The notes: generated by a model from the sequence alone, not told the origin. 64,000 nt of DNA from G963665185 sp963665185 (GCA_963665185.2 CAXXPO010000003.1:1-64000), one strand, 5' to 3'; numbered from the stretch's first letter, positions 52,832-62,296 are shown. Numbers and translations are program-made.

Positions 52832-53785
52832 CTATCCCCACAGTGCGTACAGCAGGGAGACCACGATCAGGCTCCCCACGCGTACGCTCTGGTTGACCAC
52901 GATCAGCCGCAGGGCCATGCGCGGCGAAAAAATACCCGCATAATACGGAAATTGATGGCGAAAGGCCCGCATGGGAGCGGACAGGATATTGCCCACCATG
53001 AGCGCCAACACGATCTGCTTGGCCGGAAGGCTGGCCGCCTCCAGCAAGGCGCCTGCCACGGCCAGTCCGGCCGTGAACTCGGCGGCCATCTGAAAGGCGA
53101 TGATGCTGACCGCCTTGGGGTGGAGCCATTTCAGGAAAAAGGCATTGTGGGCCAGGTAATTTTCCAGAATCGCGAATCCCCCCCATTGGTTGGCCAGGAA
53201 AATCGCGACATACACGGGCACGGTGATGTAGACTACACGCGGAATGCGCTTGAGAAAACGCTTCCAGGTTTTGCGCAGGGCGTCGCGAAGGGATCTGACG
53301 TCGGTATCCCTGAGCTTGCAGGGGACGCAGCCCGGAGGAATGGGGGGCAGCCACATCCGCCCCAGAACGATGATGCCCAGAGTGCGCAGGAACGCGGCAA
53401 ACAAGGTCAGCCCCACATACACCACGGCCGCCCCCTTGAGAAAGGGCAGGGTCATGAAGAACACCGAGGGCAGATGAAGGAAGTACGTGGGCAGGGAATT
53501 GAACAGATTGGAAAGGAGCAGTTCGCGGGTGGTCATCTCCTTTTTTTCAAAAGCCTCTGCCAGCATGGTGTTGGCGGAAACCCCGGAAAAAAAGGCCATG
53601 GAAAAACTGGCCCCGGAAACGTCCTTGAGACGGGCCAGCCGAACCAGGGGTTCGGCAATACGGGCCACTGCCGCGGTCCAATTCATGGATTCGATGAGAT
53701 TGCCGACCAGCAGGCCGAGGGAAATGAAAAACGTCAGACGGATCAGGGGCCATCCCAGGCCGCGCCACAATTCATATATGTCCAT
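52832..53785 (-). CDS. Gate-domain (nucleoside recognition) membrane protein
   Basis: This 317-aa protein has eight or so membrane helices and two gate-like regions (DVSGASFSMAFFSGVSANTMLAEAF and later FQMAAEFTAGLAVAGALLEAA). These are typical of the gate/SpmA-SpmB/YjiH superfamily, whose cargo is unknown. Start choice is between an ATG at 53785 and a GTG at 53794 that overlaps the stop of the 83-aa gene by GTGA. The latter would imply coupling. Confidence 0.8.
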   Translation of the reverse strand: MDIYELWRGLGWPLIRLTFFISLGLLVGNLIESMNWTAAVARIAEPLVRLARLKDVSGASFSMAFFSGVSANTMLAEAFEKKEMTTRELLLSNLFNSLPTYFLHLPSVFFMTLPFLKGAAVVYVGLTLFAAFLRTLGIIVLGRMWLPPIPPGCVPCKLRDTDVRSLRDALRKTWKRFLKRIPRVVYITVPVYVAIFLANQWGGFAILENYLAHNAFFLKWLHPKAVSIIAFQMAAEFTAGLAVAGALLEAASLPAKQIVLALMVGNILSAPMRAFRHQFPYYAGIFSPRMALRLIVVNQSVRVGSLIVVSLLYALWG

Positions 53786-53790
53786 GCATC

Positions 53791-54042
53791 TCACTCGGAG
53801 GGTTGTTTCTTTCGAATCCAGCCGGACGAAGACGTCAGAAAGAATTTTTGCCCGTCATGGGCAACGACTCCCGCCTTGCCCAACTCCACATAGGCACTCA
53901 GATACTCGTCGTTCGAGCCGGTCCAATTGCGGCGGCAGGCTTTTTCCGTGGGCGGAGACCCCGAAGAGATCATGCAGTCGATGAGCAGGTACAGGGTTAT
54001 GGCCTTGTCGCTCAGGCCGAGAGAGAAAATCCTGCTGTCCAC
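53791..54042 (-). CDS. 83-aa small protein of unknown function downstream of panB
   Basis: A GTG at 54040-54042, 5 bp after the panB stop, opens an 83-codon frame (VDSRIFSLGLSDKAITLYLL ... RKKQPSE). The product is mixed helical with a hydrophobic stretch near the start and a basic end. It resembles a winged-helix segment (LTLYLLIDCM, AYVELGKAGVVAHDGQKFFL), but no family is certain. Its stop overlaps or abuts the start of the gate-domain gene, so panB, this gene and that gene form one operon. Confidence 0.6.
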   Translation of the reverse strand: MDSRIFSLGLSDKAITLYLLIDCMISSGSPPTEKACRRNWTGSNDEYLSAYVELGKAGVVAHDGQKFFLTSSSGWIRKKQPSE

Positions 54043-54047
54043 GGAGG

Positions 54048-54872
54048 TTACAGCTTCTCCTCTTCCGCGGGGGGCATGGCGAACTGATGTTCCGGCCCCG
54101 GGAATTGACCGTTCTGGACGTCTTCGCGATAGGCTTGCAGCGCCTCCACCGCCAGCCTGCCCAACTCGCCGTACCGCTTGACGAATTTGGGAGTGAACCG
54201 CTCGTACAGCCCCAGCAGATCGTGCATGACCAGAACTTGTCCGTCGCAATCCGGCCCGGCTCCGATGCCTATGGTGGGGATGTCCAGTTTGCGGGTGATC
54301 ATGGCAGCCACCGGAGAGGGCACAGCTTCGATGACCAGGCTGAAGCAGCCCGCGTCCTGCAGCCGGAGCGCCTCCTCAAGCAGCAGCTGCGCGGCCCGGG
54401 CGCTTTTTCCCTGCACCTTGAACCCGCCCAGGGCAGCCACATGCTGCGGCGTAAGCCCGATGTGCCCCTGTACCGGAATGCCCGCGGCCACCATTTTCCT
54501 CACGGCCTTGGTCTGGGCGGCGCCCTCCAGCTTGACGGCCTGGGCGTGGCCTTCGCCGAGACAACGAGCGGCATTGCGCACGGCCTGGGCAGTGCTCTCC
54601 TGGTATGAGCCGAAAGGCAGGTCAGCCACCAGCAGGCTGTTGCCCGAACCAACGGATGCGGCCCGGCAGTGATGCACCATCATGTCCATGGTCACGGAAA
54701 GGGTGTTGGCGTGCCCCAGCACGACCATGCCCAGCGAATCGCCCACCAGGATCATATCCATGCCGCTCCGGGCGGCCAACATGGCGGTGGGATAGTCGTA
54801 GGCGGTCACCATGGTCAGCTTTCGTCCGCCTTTGCGGGCGGTGATCTCCGGAACAGTCAGAGGGGAATCCAT
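54048..54872 (-). CDS. panB: 3-methyl-2-oxobutanoate hydroxymethyltransferase
   Basis: This 274-aa enzyme adds a hydroxymethyl group to ketoisovalerate in pantothenate synthesis. The family sequence is intact: MVTAYDYPTAMLAARSGMDM, LVGDSLGMVVLGHANT, DLPFGSYQES, and PVQGHIGLTPQHVAALGGFKVQG without change. GGAG before the ATG at 54872 sets the start. The rest of pantothenate synthesis is not nearby. Confidence 0.95.
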   Translation of the reverse strand: MDSPLTVPEITARKGGRKLTMVTAYDYPTAMLAARSGMDMILVGDSLGMVVLGHANTLSVTMDMMVHHCRAASVGSGNSLLVADLPFGSYQESTAQAVRNAARCLGEGHAQAVKLEGAAQTKAVRKMVAAGIPVQGHIGLTPQHVAALGGFKVQGKSARAAQLLLEEALRLQDAGCFSLVIEAVPSPVAAMITRKLDIPTIGIGAGPDCDGQVLVMHDLLGLYERFTPKFVKRYGELGRLAVEALQAYREDVQNGQFPGPEHQFAMPPAEEEKL

Positions 54873-55118
54873 GCAATATCTCCATCCGTCCGCAGGGACG
54901 GTTTTTTCAGTGTGCTGTTCCATGGCGACATGTCGGGCCGAACCGCTCGAAAGAACAGCGCGGTGCAAAACGCACTGACCCGCCGGGAGGAAACGCACAT
55001 TTGCCGAGTCCGGGCTCCATTGCGCCACCCGGCGGCATGACGCGATGCGAAACCGGGAACAACCTGGAAAAATAACGCAAATCGGATGGGAAGGAAAGTT
55101 CCGAAAGGAACAAAAGAA

Positions 55119-55146
55119 CCGGCGGCCCCGCCAAAAGGACCGCCGG
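55119..55146 (-). terminator. Terminator after the first S24 repressor gene
   Basis: On the minus strand CCGGCGG pairs with CCGCCGG across a 14-nt loop, followed by TTCTTTTGTTCC. It lies 21 bp after the stop at 55167. The rest of the 54873-55166 gap shows no gene. Confidence 0.6.
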
Positions 55147-55166
55147 GAAAAAGCGGAGCGGGAAGT

Positions 55167-55850
55167 CTACATTTCCTGCAAAACCCAGACAACGCGGCCC
55201 ACGACCTGGGCGTCGGCCTTGTCCATGGAAAGACTTTGTTCCGGATGGTCGGAATTCTCGCTGCGAAGAATGAAACGGCTGTTGTTGGCATCAAAAAAGA
55301 TGCGCTTGAGCACAAGACCTTCATGCGGCATGTGCAGACCGTACAATTCCCCGGAACGGATGCGCTTTTGCTCCGAATCAATCCCGAGGAACGCCCCCCG
55401 GCGGACAATGGGTTCCATCCCCGAGCCGTCCACGCGTATGACCAGGATGGCTGGTTTGTAAAAGGTTTCCGGGATGCTTATCTGGCTGACGAAGTCGGGT
55501 TTCCAGCCGCCTTCCCCGCCGACAATGCCCGTCATGCTGGAGACGCTCACCACGCGGCCGCGGGAAGCGGACTTCCCGTACGAGGTGGCGTTTTCTCCCA
55601 CAGCCTGCATATAGGAGGTGGATTCGGCCATGCCCGGCTTGAGGAACATGGGTTCCACTCCCTCCGCCAACCAGTCCGGATTCAGGCCGTGGCTCCGGTA
55701 GAGCTTGAGATACCAATCCGAAGGAACGGAATTGCGGCGCTTGGCGTCGGAGATGCTGGATTGACGGATCGCCAGGATATTGGCCAGCTCAACTTGCGTA
55801 CGAGCACCAGTGGCCTTTTTGATGCGTTCGAGGATTTCATCGAAGTTCAT
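55167..55850 (-). CDS. CI-like repressor with S24 peptidase domain (copy A)
   Basis: The 227-aa product has a CI-type HTH (EILERIKKATGARTQVELANILAIRQSSISDAKRR) and an S24/LexA-type autopeptidase domain: catalytic Ser in VDGSGMEPIVRRGAFLGID and Lys in GLVLKRIFFD. In phages such proteins keep lysogeny and self-cleave with RecA; in Desulfovibrio relatives multiple chromosomal copies are common. It is similar in layout to the gene at 56459-57160 (both end VLQE). No other phage genes are near. A small HTH gene is divergent. Confidence 0.88.
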   Translation of the reverse strand: MNFDEILERIKKATGARTQVELANILAIRQSSISDAKRRNSVPSDWYLKLYRSHGLNPDWLAEGVEPMFLKPGMAESTSYMQAVGENATSYGKSASRGRVVSVSSMTGIVGGEGGWKPDFVSQISIPETFYKPAILVIRVDGSGMEPIVRRGAFLGIDSEQKRIRSGELYGLHMPHEGLVLKRIFFDANNSRFILRSENSDHPEQSLSMDKADAQVVGRVVWVLQEM

Positions 55851-55901
55851 GGGCGTTTCCCCTCTCCTTTACCATGAAAAACAAGAAAAAGGATAAAATT
55901 A

Positions 55902-55930
55902 TTGACCGTGGACTATCAGATGTGCGATAA
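55902..55930 (+). promoter_or_regulatory. Candidate sigma70 promoter for the small HTH gene
   Basis: TTGACC (55902-55907) and CGATAA (55925-55930) have a 17-bp spacer. It lies about 55 bp before the HTH start, in the space between the divergent genes, so a repressor could block it. Confidence 0.4.
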
Positions 55931-55972
55931 ATAAGCGTCTAACGTATTCATCTGCTCTAACATGTTGAAATT

Positions 55973-56260
55973 ATGGACCCCCTCATGAGTCAAAATGTTG
56001 ACCGATTCCATGACGCAAAAAAAGACCCGCGTCAAGCCCGACTTAAGGCATGGCTTGCGTACCACGGCATAGGCAACAGGGAGCTGGCTGAAAAGCTGGG
56101 TGTTCACCCTTCCATGATCACCAGAATATGCAAGGGGGAGCGGGCGCCTGCCGAACGCATCGCCCAACTTGTGGAGTTGGGAATCCCCCGCACGCTCCTG
56201 CCGGAACCGAACGCGCGCAAACCGGGAAGACCGCCCCAAAAAAGGGAGGAGAATGCATAA
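55973..56260 (+). CDS. Small helix-turn-helix (XRE-type) protein
   Basis: The product is 95 aa from the ATG at 55973 (or 91 aa from 55985). It has one HTH: AWLAYHGIGNRELAEKLGVHPSMITRICKGERAP. It may be a Cro-like partner of the two flanking repressors, but its direction and lack of phage neighbours leave this open. No strong ribosome site is seen. Confidence 0.75.
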   Translation: MDPLMSQNVDRFHDAKKDPRQARLKAWLAYHGIGNRELAEKLGVHPSMITRICKGERAPAERIAQLVELGIPRTLLPEPNARKPGRPPQKREENA

Positions 56261-56458
56261 ATTCGATGGATGGATCACCGGAGGAAAACTGCGCGGAGAA
56301 TAAGAAGAAATCGTCTGACGGAGGTCGCAGACGCAGGCGGACGCGAAAACGTTACGCCGGAACCCCGTGTCTCCGGACCCTGCAATCAGGATCCGGAACG
56401 GGGATATTTTCGCAGTGAAGCAATCAACAGGCGAATGGAAACCTCGGAAGAAAGCGGT

Positions 56459-57160
56459 CTACAGCTCCTGAAGAACCCAGGAAGCCTTGCCCACGATCTT
56501 TTCACCCTTCTGCATGACGGGCATGGTGTTTTCAGGGTATTCGGGATTGTCGGCCCGCAGAAGCAGCATTTCGTTGCCGATGTCCAGGAAGATGCGTTTG
56601 AGCACGATTCCTTTTCCAGGCACGAATACGCCGTAGACATCGCCTTCACAGATATCGGTACGTTCACGGTCCAGCCCGACCAGCGCCTTGCGGCGAATGC
56701 CCGGCTCCATGCTGGAATCGCTGACCTGGACGACCAGAAGGTTCGGCCTGTCCTGGCTTTTCTGAACCAACATCTGCCCCAGGGGCTTGCTGGTCCAGAC
56801 GCCGTTGGCCATATCCCCTTCACAGCTGTAGATATTCACCAGGCGCCCTCCGGCAGGTCCGATAACAGAGGAGTCATTGGCGGAAACCCCATCCTCGTCC
56901 GTGTCGTCATAGGCATAGAGATTCTTGGGATACTCGCCGTGGATCAACCATTTGGGATTCCAGCCCTCTTCCATGAAAAGGGAAAGGACCCAGGATGCAG
57001 GAATACGGCTGTTCTTCTTGGCATCGGAAATACTGGACTGTCTGATGCCGAGCTTGTTGGCCAGTTCGACCTGCGTTCGGGCCTTGGCAGCCTGATGGAT
57101 GCGGGAATAGATCTCCGAAAACTGTTCATCGTCCCGCAAGATTTCAAGAGCTTTTGCCAT
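56459..57160 (-). CDS. CI-like repressor with S24 peptidase domain (copy B)
   Basis: The 233-aa product is a paralogue in style of the one at 55167-55850: HTH (AKARTQVELANKLGIRQSSISDAKK), then a linker and an S24 domain with catalytic Ser in VSDSSMEPGIRRKALVGLD and Lys in GIVLKRIFLD. The HTH recognition helices of the two are nearly the same (QSSISDAK), so they may share an operator. The upstream 650 bp (57161-57815) is AT-rich and non-coding. Confidence 0.88.
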   Translation of the reverse strand: MAKALEILRDDEQFSEIYSRIHQAAKARTQVELANKLGIRQSSISDAKKNSRIPASWVLSLFMEEGWNPKWLIHGEYPKNLYAYDDTDEDGVSANDSSVIGPAGGRLVNIYSCEGDMANGVWTSKPLGQMLVQKSQDRPNLLVVQVSDSSMEPGIRRKALVGLDRERTDICEGDVYGVFVPGKGIVLKRIFLDIGNEMLLLRADNPEYPENTMPVMQKGEKIVGKASWVLQEL

Positions 57161-57815
57161 AATAATTCTCCTTATATTCGTGGCGGTGGCGGCACATATC
57201 CCACCCGCCTATCATGGCCCCCGCGTCCTCGCGCAAAGGCACCAGCCTTATGTATATAGCCTATTATGAAAGGCTACAACACTTCCTCCTCAAAATATAA
57301 CGCCTCTTGCATTATTTATATTCAGAGGTATCCCCATCCTGAGCGGAAACACTCTTTCCGGAAAGCCGAAAGAATCCTCCCGGCCGCCCTGAAAACCATT
57401 CCGCAAAAACGCCAAGTCGTTATTTCATGTGTAACTGAAAAATCCGGAACTGCTATTATAAATCAGTCAAAAACGAACAAAAAATAATACGTAGGCATAA
57501 CCACCTAGTATTTCGAACTAAATTTGTCTACCCCCAGAAGAGGGAATAATCAACTATATTTTGACCATTTTACATGAACGGCATGAAAACTTGTCACCCA
57601 ACAGCATAACACCTTTTTAATAATCAGACACATATATAATGGGTATCAAATTGCCGGATTAAAACAAACCGCTTCTTCCGTGGACTTTCCGATTATCCTT
57701 TCCCGGCACCCCGTGATGTACAAACGAAATCCGTCCTCCCCGGTCTTCGGGAGCAGGATTCCCACTGGTGCAAACTCCCTTCCCAAGGTATATATGGGCA
57801 CTGAAAGGAGGGGGA
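57161..57815. other. 655-nt AT-rich intergenic region
   Basis: No convincing gene lies here. A plus-strand frame at 57266-57487 (73 codons) lacks a ribosome site and looks like chance. Base composition is much richer in A+T than the neighbours, especially 57410-57620, which may reflect a promoter zone for the kinase gene or transferred DNA. Confidence 0.5.
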
Positions 57816-58943
57816 ATGGCCGAACGAGCATCAAAACCATCGCAACACGACAACGTCGCGACTTCAATGGCCCCCAAGCCTGATGTTGCCGCCCCGCCAG
57901 CCCAGTTGATCTACAAGGCCAAGCAGGAATGGGAGTTGACCGTCGATGCGCTGCCCGACCTCATCGCCCTGCTGGATGCAGACATGCAAATCGTCCGGGT
58001 GAACAAAGCCCTGGCCAACAGGCTGGGGATGAGTCCCGCCCAGGCCGTGGGAGGGGATTTCACACGCATCGTTCCCGCCTGCCCGGACTCCTCGGCTTTT
58101 TCCCGCAGTGACGAGTCCACGTTCAAGGACCATCATCTCTACGACGAAGAGCTGGGGGGGCACTTTGAAGTAACCTGTTCCCCCGTTTTCAGCGGGGAAA
58201 CCCTGGAGTACATCGTTTTCATAGGCCGCGACGTGAACGAACGCTACCGGCTGGAACGGATGAAAAACGACCTTATCTCCATTGTCAGCCACGAGCTGCG
58301 CACCCCGCTGACCGCCATTCAGGGCGCACTGGGCCTTTTGCGGGGGGGCGCGCTCGGCGAACTGCCCGGCAACATTATTTCCGTCATCCACATCGCCTAC
58401 CACAATACAGAACGGTTGATCCGCCTGGTCAACGACCTGCTCAACATCAGGAAAATCGAAGCCGGACAGTTGCGCCTGAACATGGCTCCGGTGGACATGA
58501 CCGAGCAGACCCGGCACTGCGTGAACGAAATGACTCCCTTTGCCGATAAATTCGGAGTACGGCTCTGTTTCGCAGACCCCATGGAAAAAACCATGGTCTA
58601 CGGCGATGCGGACAAACTCGTGCAGGTCCTGACCAATCTGCTCTCCAATGCCATCAAGTTTTCCCCGCGCAACGAAGAGGTCACCGTGTCCGTCTACCGC
58701 ATAAAGGGAACCATACGTGTTTCCGTGGCAGACAAAGGTCCCGGCATCCCTCCTTCATTCCGGGATTATGTTTTTGACCAGTTCACCCAGGCCGAGTCGG
58801 TCAAGAACAGGGGAGTGGAAAGTTCCGGGCTGGGCCTTTCCATAGCCAAGGCCATTGTGGAAAAGCACGGAGGCCATATCCATTTCAACACCTCCACAGG
58901 CAAGGGAACAACCTTTCTCGTGGATCTCAACGCCCTGGATTGA
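57816..58943 (+). CDS. PAS-domain sensor histidine kinase
   Basis: The 375-aa cytoplasmic kinase has a PAS domain (LTVDALPDLIALLDADMQIV), a HisKA domain with phosphoacceptor in SIVSHELRTPLTAIQGA, and a HATPase with TNLLSNAIKFSP, DKGPGIPPSF and ESSGLGLSIAKAIVEKHGG. It has no membrane helices, so it senses an internal signal. No response regulator gene is adjacent. AAGGAGGGGG before the ATG decides the start at 57816. Confidence 0.9.
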   Translation: MAERASKPSQHDNVATSMAPKPDVAAPPAQLIYKAKQEWELTVDALPDLIALLDADMQIVRVNKALANRLGMSPAQAVGGDFTRIVPACPDSSAFSRSDESTFKDHHLYDEELGGHFEVTCSPVFSGETLEYIVFIGRDVNERYRLERMKNDLISIVSHELRTPLTAIQGALGLLRGGALGELPGNIISVIHIAYHNTERLIRLVNDLLNIRKIEAGQLRLNMAPVDMTEQTRHCVNEMTPFADKFGVRLCFADPMEKTMVYGDADKLVQVLTNLLSNAIKFSPRNEEVTVSVYRIKGTIRVSVADKGPGIPPSFRDYVFDQFTQAESVKNRGVESSGLGLSIAKAIVEKHGGHIHFNTSTGKGTTFLVDLNALD

Positions 58944-59230
58944 ACACCCCCCGCTGCAACGCAATCTGAATTTTTCTTGAAAAAAAAATGCCGGGCGCGT
59001 AATAATTGAGACAATCGCGCACCTGCAGCCCACCAATCCGAGCATGTTGCTTTTGTTTTCACAAACAATCTCCTCAGCCTGTTCATCTTCCCCGCTTCCG
59101 CCTCATGTGTTTGTGAAGAAACGCACAATATAAAATAACATCATAAAGTGCTGCACTTCGTGTTAAATTCAAGGTTGACTCCGCTCCGCGTTTTCCAAAA
59201 CGCCCCATCTGAAAAACGGAGAAGAAAAGT

Positions 59231-61666
59231 ATGAAAATGAATGTACGCATGAAGGTTGGGATTCCCATCATGGTCACCGTCCTCCTCCTGGGACTGGTGA
59301 GCTACTTTTTCATGCACAAGCAGTTTTCCACTCTCAAGGATGCCAATATCCGTGACATCCTCAACGGAAAAAGCAGCGAGATCTACCAATCACTGGATTT
59401 TTCCTCCTTTTTCGCCCGCGACATGGCAGCCCTTTTCAGCCGCATGCCGCAAGTCATGGAAGCGTATCAGGCCGCCTTTGAAGGCGACATCAACGACGAG
59501 CGCTCTCCTCAGAGCCAGACCGCGCGGGAAATGCTCCGCCGCGATCTGGCTCCCGTACTCGAAGGATACAAGGGCATCGCCGGAAAGGACTTCCAGCTGC
59601 ACTTCCATCTGCCCAACGGCCGGAGCCTTGTGCGGCTCTGGCGCAAAAAACAGGCAAAGCGCGACGGCGCATGGGTGGATATTTCCGACGACCTGTCCTC
59701 GTTCCGACAGACCGTGCTGGACGTGAACCGCACCGGACAACCCGTACAGGGCATCGAGCTGGGACGCGGCGGATTTGTCATCCGCGGGCTTGCCCCCATC
59801 AAGGGCCCTGACGGCAAGCAGCTCGGATCCGTCGAGGTTCTGGTCGATTTCGCGCCGATCCTCAAAGCCGCTTCCAAGGAAAAGGGCCAGGACATCCTGC
59901 TGTACATGAACGCGGACCTGCTCCCCATCACCACCGGCCTCCAGGACAAGGAAAAATACCCCCTCCTGGCTGACCAATACGTTCTGGTTTCCGGCAGCCG
60001 GGATATGAAGATCCAGACATTGATCAGCCCGGAATTTCTAAACGGCGGGCGCGAACAGATACAGAGCGAGGAAAGGGGCGACAAGGCCCTGGCCGCATTT
60101 CCCATCCGCGACTACCGGGAACAGCAGATAGGAGTTATGGTCTACGTGGTGGACATAGCGCAGCAAACGGCAATCATCGACCAGGCCGTCTTCACGCTGG
60201 CCAGCCTCCTGCTGGCAATCCTCGTCCTGACCGGCCTCATCGGCAACATGGTCGTATACCGTTTCGTGGTCCTTCCGGTTCGCCGCATCATGGACAAAAT
60301 CATGGACATCGCCGAAGACCGGGCCGACCTGAACGACCGGCTGGATACATCGCAGCAGGATGAACTCGGACAGCTTTCCGGCCGGTTCAACCAGCTTATG
60401 GACAAAATCAGACACATTCTGGACAGCGCACAGGGCTATGTGAACATGCTCAACGCCGTGCCCGACCCCATATTCGCCGTGGACAAGGACTGGAAAATAA
60501 TCGCGGCCAACACAGCGACCCAGAAAATGCTGGGAAAAGACATGAATGCCCTCAAAGAGCGCCGCTGCATGGACCTGTTCAACACCGAGGCCTGCGAAAC
60601 AGACGACTGTCCCGTACGTCTGGCAAAAGACGTGCAGGGGTTCGCTCAGGGAAAAACCATGGACCTCAGCAGGAACGGCACCCAGCAATACATCCAGCCC
60701 GTCGCCAACGTCATCCATGACAGCGGCGGAAACATTGCCGGATACGTGGAAATCGCCCGTGACGTGACCGACCTTGTGCTCAAGGAACGGGAAATCGCCG
60801 CAAACATGGAACGGGTGGAACGCATCAACAGACAAACAGGCCGGGCTGCCAGGCAAATAAGCCAAACCACGGCCGACCTGACCAGGCAATTCGACATTCT
60901 GAACCAGGGAGCCGCAATGCAGCGTGACCGCTCCAGCGAAACCGCGACAGCCATGGAGCAGATGAACGCCACCGTGCTGGAAGTAGCCCAAAACGCATCC
61001 CACGCTGCGGAAGAGGCGGACAACGCCAAAGCCAAAGCAATGGAAGGGGCGGATATCGTGGCTCAGTCCGTCAAGGCCATCAACGAAGTTCGTGAACGCG
61101 CCCTGATTATGAAAGAAAACATGGACAGGCTGGGCAGTCAGGCCGACGGCATTGGCCAGGTCATGAACGTCATCAACGACATCGCCGACCAGACAAACCT
61201 CCTGGCCCTGAATGCGGCCATTGAAGCAGCCCGCGCAGGCGACGCCGGACGGGGATTCGCGGTTGTGGCCGACGAGGTGCGCAAACTGGCTGAAAAAACC
61301 ATGCACGCCACCAAGGAAGTCGGCGACGCCATCAAAGGGATTCAGGACGGGGCCTCCCAGAATATCGGCCAGGTGGACAGCACCGCACAACTGGTGGACA
61401 CCGCCGCCGTGCTGGGCAACCGTTCCGGCGAGGCGCTGCAGGAAATAGTCAAACTCATCGCGTACACCAGCGACCAGGTGCAGTCCATCGCCGCGGCGGC
61501 CGAAGAGCAATCCGCGGCCAGCGACGAGATCAACCGCTCCGTCATGGACGTCACCCGCATTGCCGATGAAGCGTCCGACAGTATCGCCCTGTCCGGCAAC
61601 GCCGTGACGGACCTTGCAAAACTTGCCGACCGCCTGAAGGAATTGGCCGACGGAAAAGAAGAATAA
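59231..61666 (+). CDS. Methyl-accepting chemotaxis protein with Cache and PAS domains
   Basis: The 811-aa receptor has two membrane helices (about 10-28 and 317-340) around a Cache-type periplasmic sensor (DFQLHFHLPNGRSLVRLW, GFVIRGLAPIKGPDGKQLGSVEV). A HAMP domain, a PAS domain (about 410-520) and the methyl-accepting signalling domain follow, with INDIADQTNLLALNAAIEAA and RGFAVVADEVRKLAEKT. A Cys-rich PAS loop (RRCMDLFNTEACETDDCP) resembles the one in the GGDEF-EAL protein at 36764-39853 and might bind a metal or redox cofactor. Confidence 0.92.
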   Translation: MKMNVRMKVGIPIMVTVLLLGLVSYFFMHKQFSTLKDANIRDILNGKSSEIYQSLDFSSFFARDMAALFSRMPQVMEAYQAAFEGDINDERSPQSQTAREMLRRDLAPVLEGYKGIAGKDFQLHFHLPNGRSLVRLWRKKQAKRDGAWVDISDDLSSFRQTVLDVNRTGQPVQGIELGRGGFVIRGLAPIKGPDGKQLGSVEVLVDFAPILKAASKEKGQDILLYMNADLLPITTGLQDKEKYPLLADQYVLVSGSRDMKIQTLISPEFLNGGREQIQSEERGDKALAAFPIRDYREQQIGVMVYVVDIAQQTAIIDQAVFTLASLLLAILVLTGLIGNMVVYRFVVLPVRRIMDKIMDIAEDRADLNDRLDTSQQDELGQLSGRFNQLMDKIRHILDSAQGYVNMLNAVPDPIFAVDKDWKIIAANTATQKMLGKDMNALKERRCMDLFNTEACETDDCPVRLAKDVQGFAQGKTMDLSRNGTQQYIQPVANVIHDSGGNIAGYVEIARDVTDLVLKEREIAANMERVERINRQTGRAARQISQTTADLTRQFDILNQGAAMQRDRSSETATAMEQMNATVLEVAQNASHAAEEADNAKAKAMEGADIVAQSVKAINEVRERALIMKENMDRLGSQADGIGQVMNVINDIADQTNLLALNAAIEAARAGDAGRGFAVVADEVRKLAEKTMHATKEVGDAIKGIQDGASQNIGQVDSTAQLVDTAAVLGNRSGEALQEIVKLIAYTSDQVQSIAAAAEEQSAASDEINRSVMDVTRIADEASDSIALSGNAVTDLAKLADRLKELADGKEE

Positions 61667-61697
61667 TCTGCATCCGGAAGCGTCTCCATATCCCGCC

Positions 61698-61740
61698 CAA
61701 GGGGCGATGCTCCCATCTGTTCCGGGAACATCGCCCCTTG
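61698..61740. terminator. Hairpin between convergent MCP and SMR genes
   Basis: CAAGGGGCGATG and CATCGCCCCTTG form a 12-bp stem with an inner stem (CTCCC with GGGA). There is no T-run, so it is only a candidate terminator. The gap 61667-61969 has a second hairpin near 61798-61823 but no gene. Confidence 0.5.
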
Positions 61741-61969
61741 CCCGAACCAGAATATCTTCTGATCCGAACTTTTTCCATGGAGCGGCATCCGTCCATCCCC
61801 TGCCCGGAAGCCGGACAGGGGAGGAAGGGATGGTAAGGGGACAGGGAACGCGACAGCTATGAAGAAATTTTCCGCGGAACGATTTTCCAACGCCGCGCAA
61901 AAAACGGAAGATGCCCCGTGGCTGCCCCAAAAGCCTGCTGGGGCGGAACGGTTCCTTTTCGACGCCGGG

Positions 61970-62296
61970 CTAGCTGTCGGTCGCCAGATTCAGACAGACA
62001 ATGCCCGCGATGATGATGAGCAAGGACACCCCCTTGGCCAGGGTGATCACTTCGCCAAATAAAAAACAGGAAATGAGCGCCACGCTGACAATGCCCACGC
62101 CCGACCAGATGGCGTAGGCCACGCCCACGTCGATCTTCTGGATGGCCATGGACATGAACGTGAACGACACGCCGTACAGAACAAAGACCAGAACGCTTGG
62201 CAGAAGCCTGGTAAACCCTGCGGAAAACTTCATGCACAGGGTTCCGGATACTTCAAAGGCTATGGCCAGATACAGCATGATCCAGAATTTCAGCAT
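61970..62296 (-). CDS. Small multidrug resistance (SMR) family transporter
   Basis: The 108-aa protein has four membrane helices and the essential Glu in the first helix (YLAIAFEVSGTLCMKFS), as in EmrE. It also has YAIWSGVGIVSVALIS and a last helix LAKGVSLLIIIAGIVCLN. Such proton-coupled dimers export cationic compounds, guanidinium or polyamines. GGAG six nt before the ATG sets the start. It lies on the same strand as the symporter gene, about 75 bp away. Confidence 0.9.
   Translation of the reverse strand: MLKFWIMLYLAIAFEVSGTLCMKFSAGFTRLLPSVLVFVLYGVSFTFMSMAIQKIDVGVAYAIWSGVGIVSVALISCFLFGEVITLAKGVSLLIIIAGIVCLNLATDS

Noticed and set aside
56275..56430. 51-codon Arg-rich frame and a 16-codon frame after the small HTH gene
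   Set aside because: Overlapping frames in a G/A-rich stretch without a motif. The 16-codon frame has a ribosome site but is too short to judge.
57266..57487. 73-codon plus-strand frame in the AT-rich gap
   Set aside because: No ribosome site, unnatural composition and no family resemblance.
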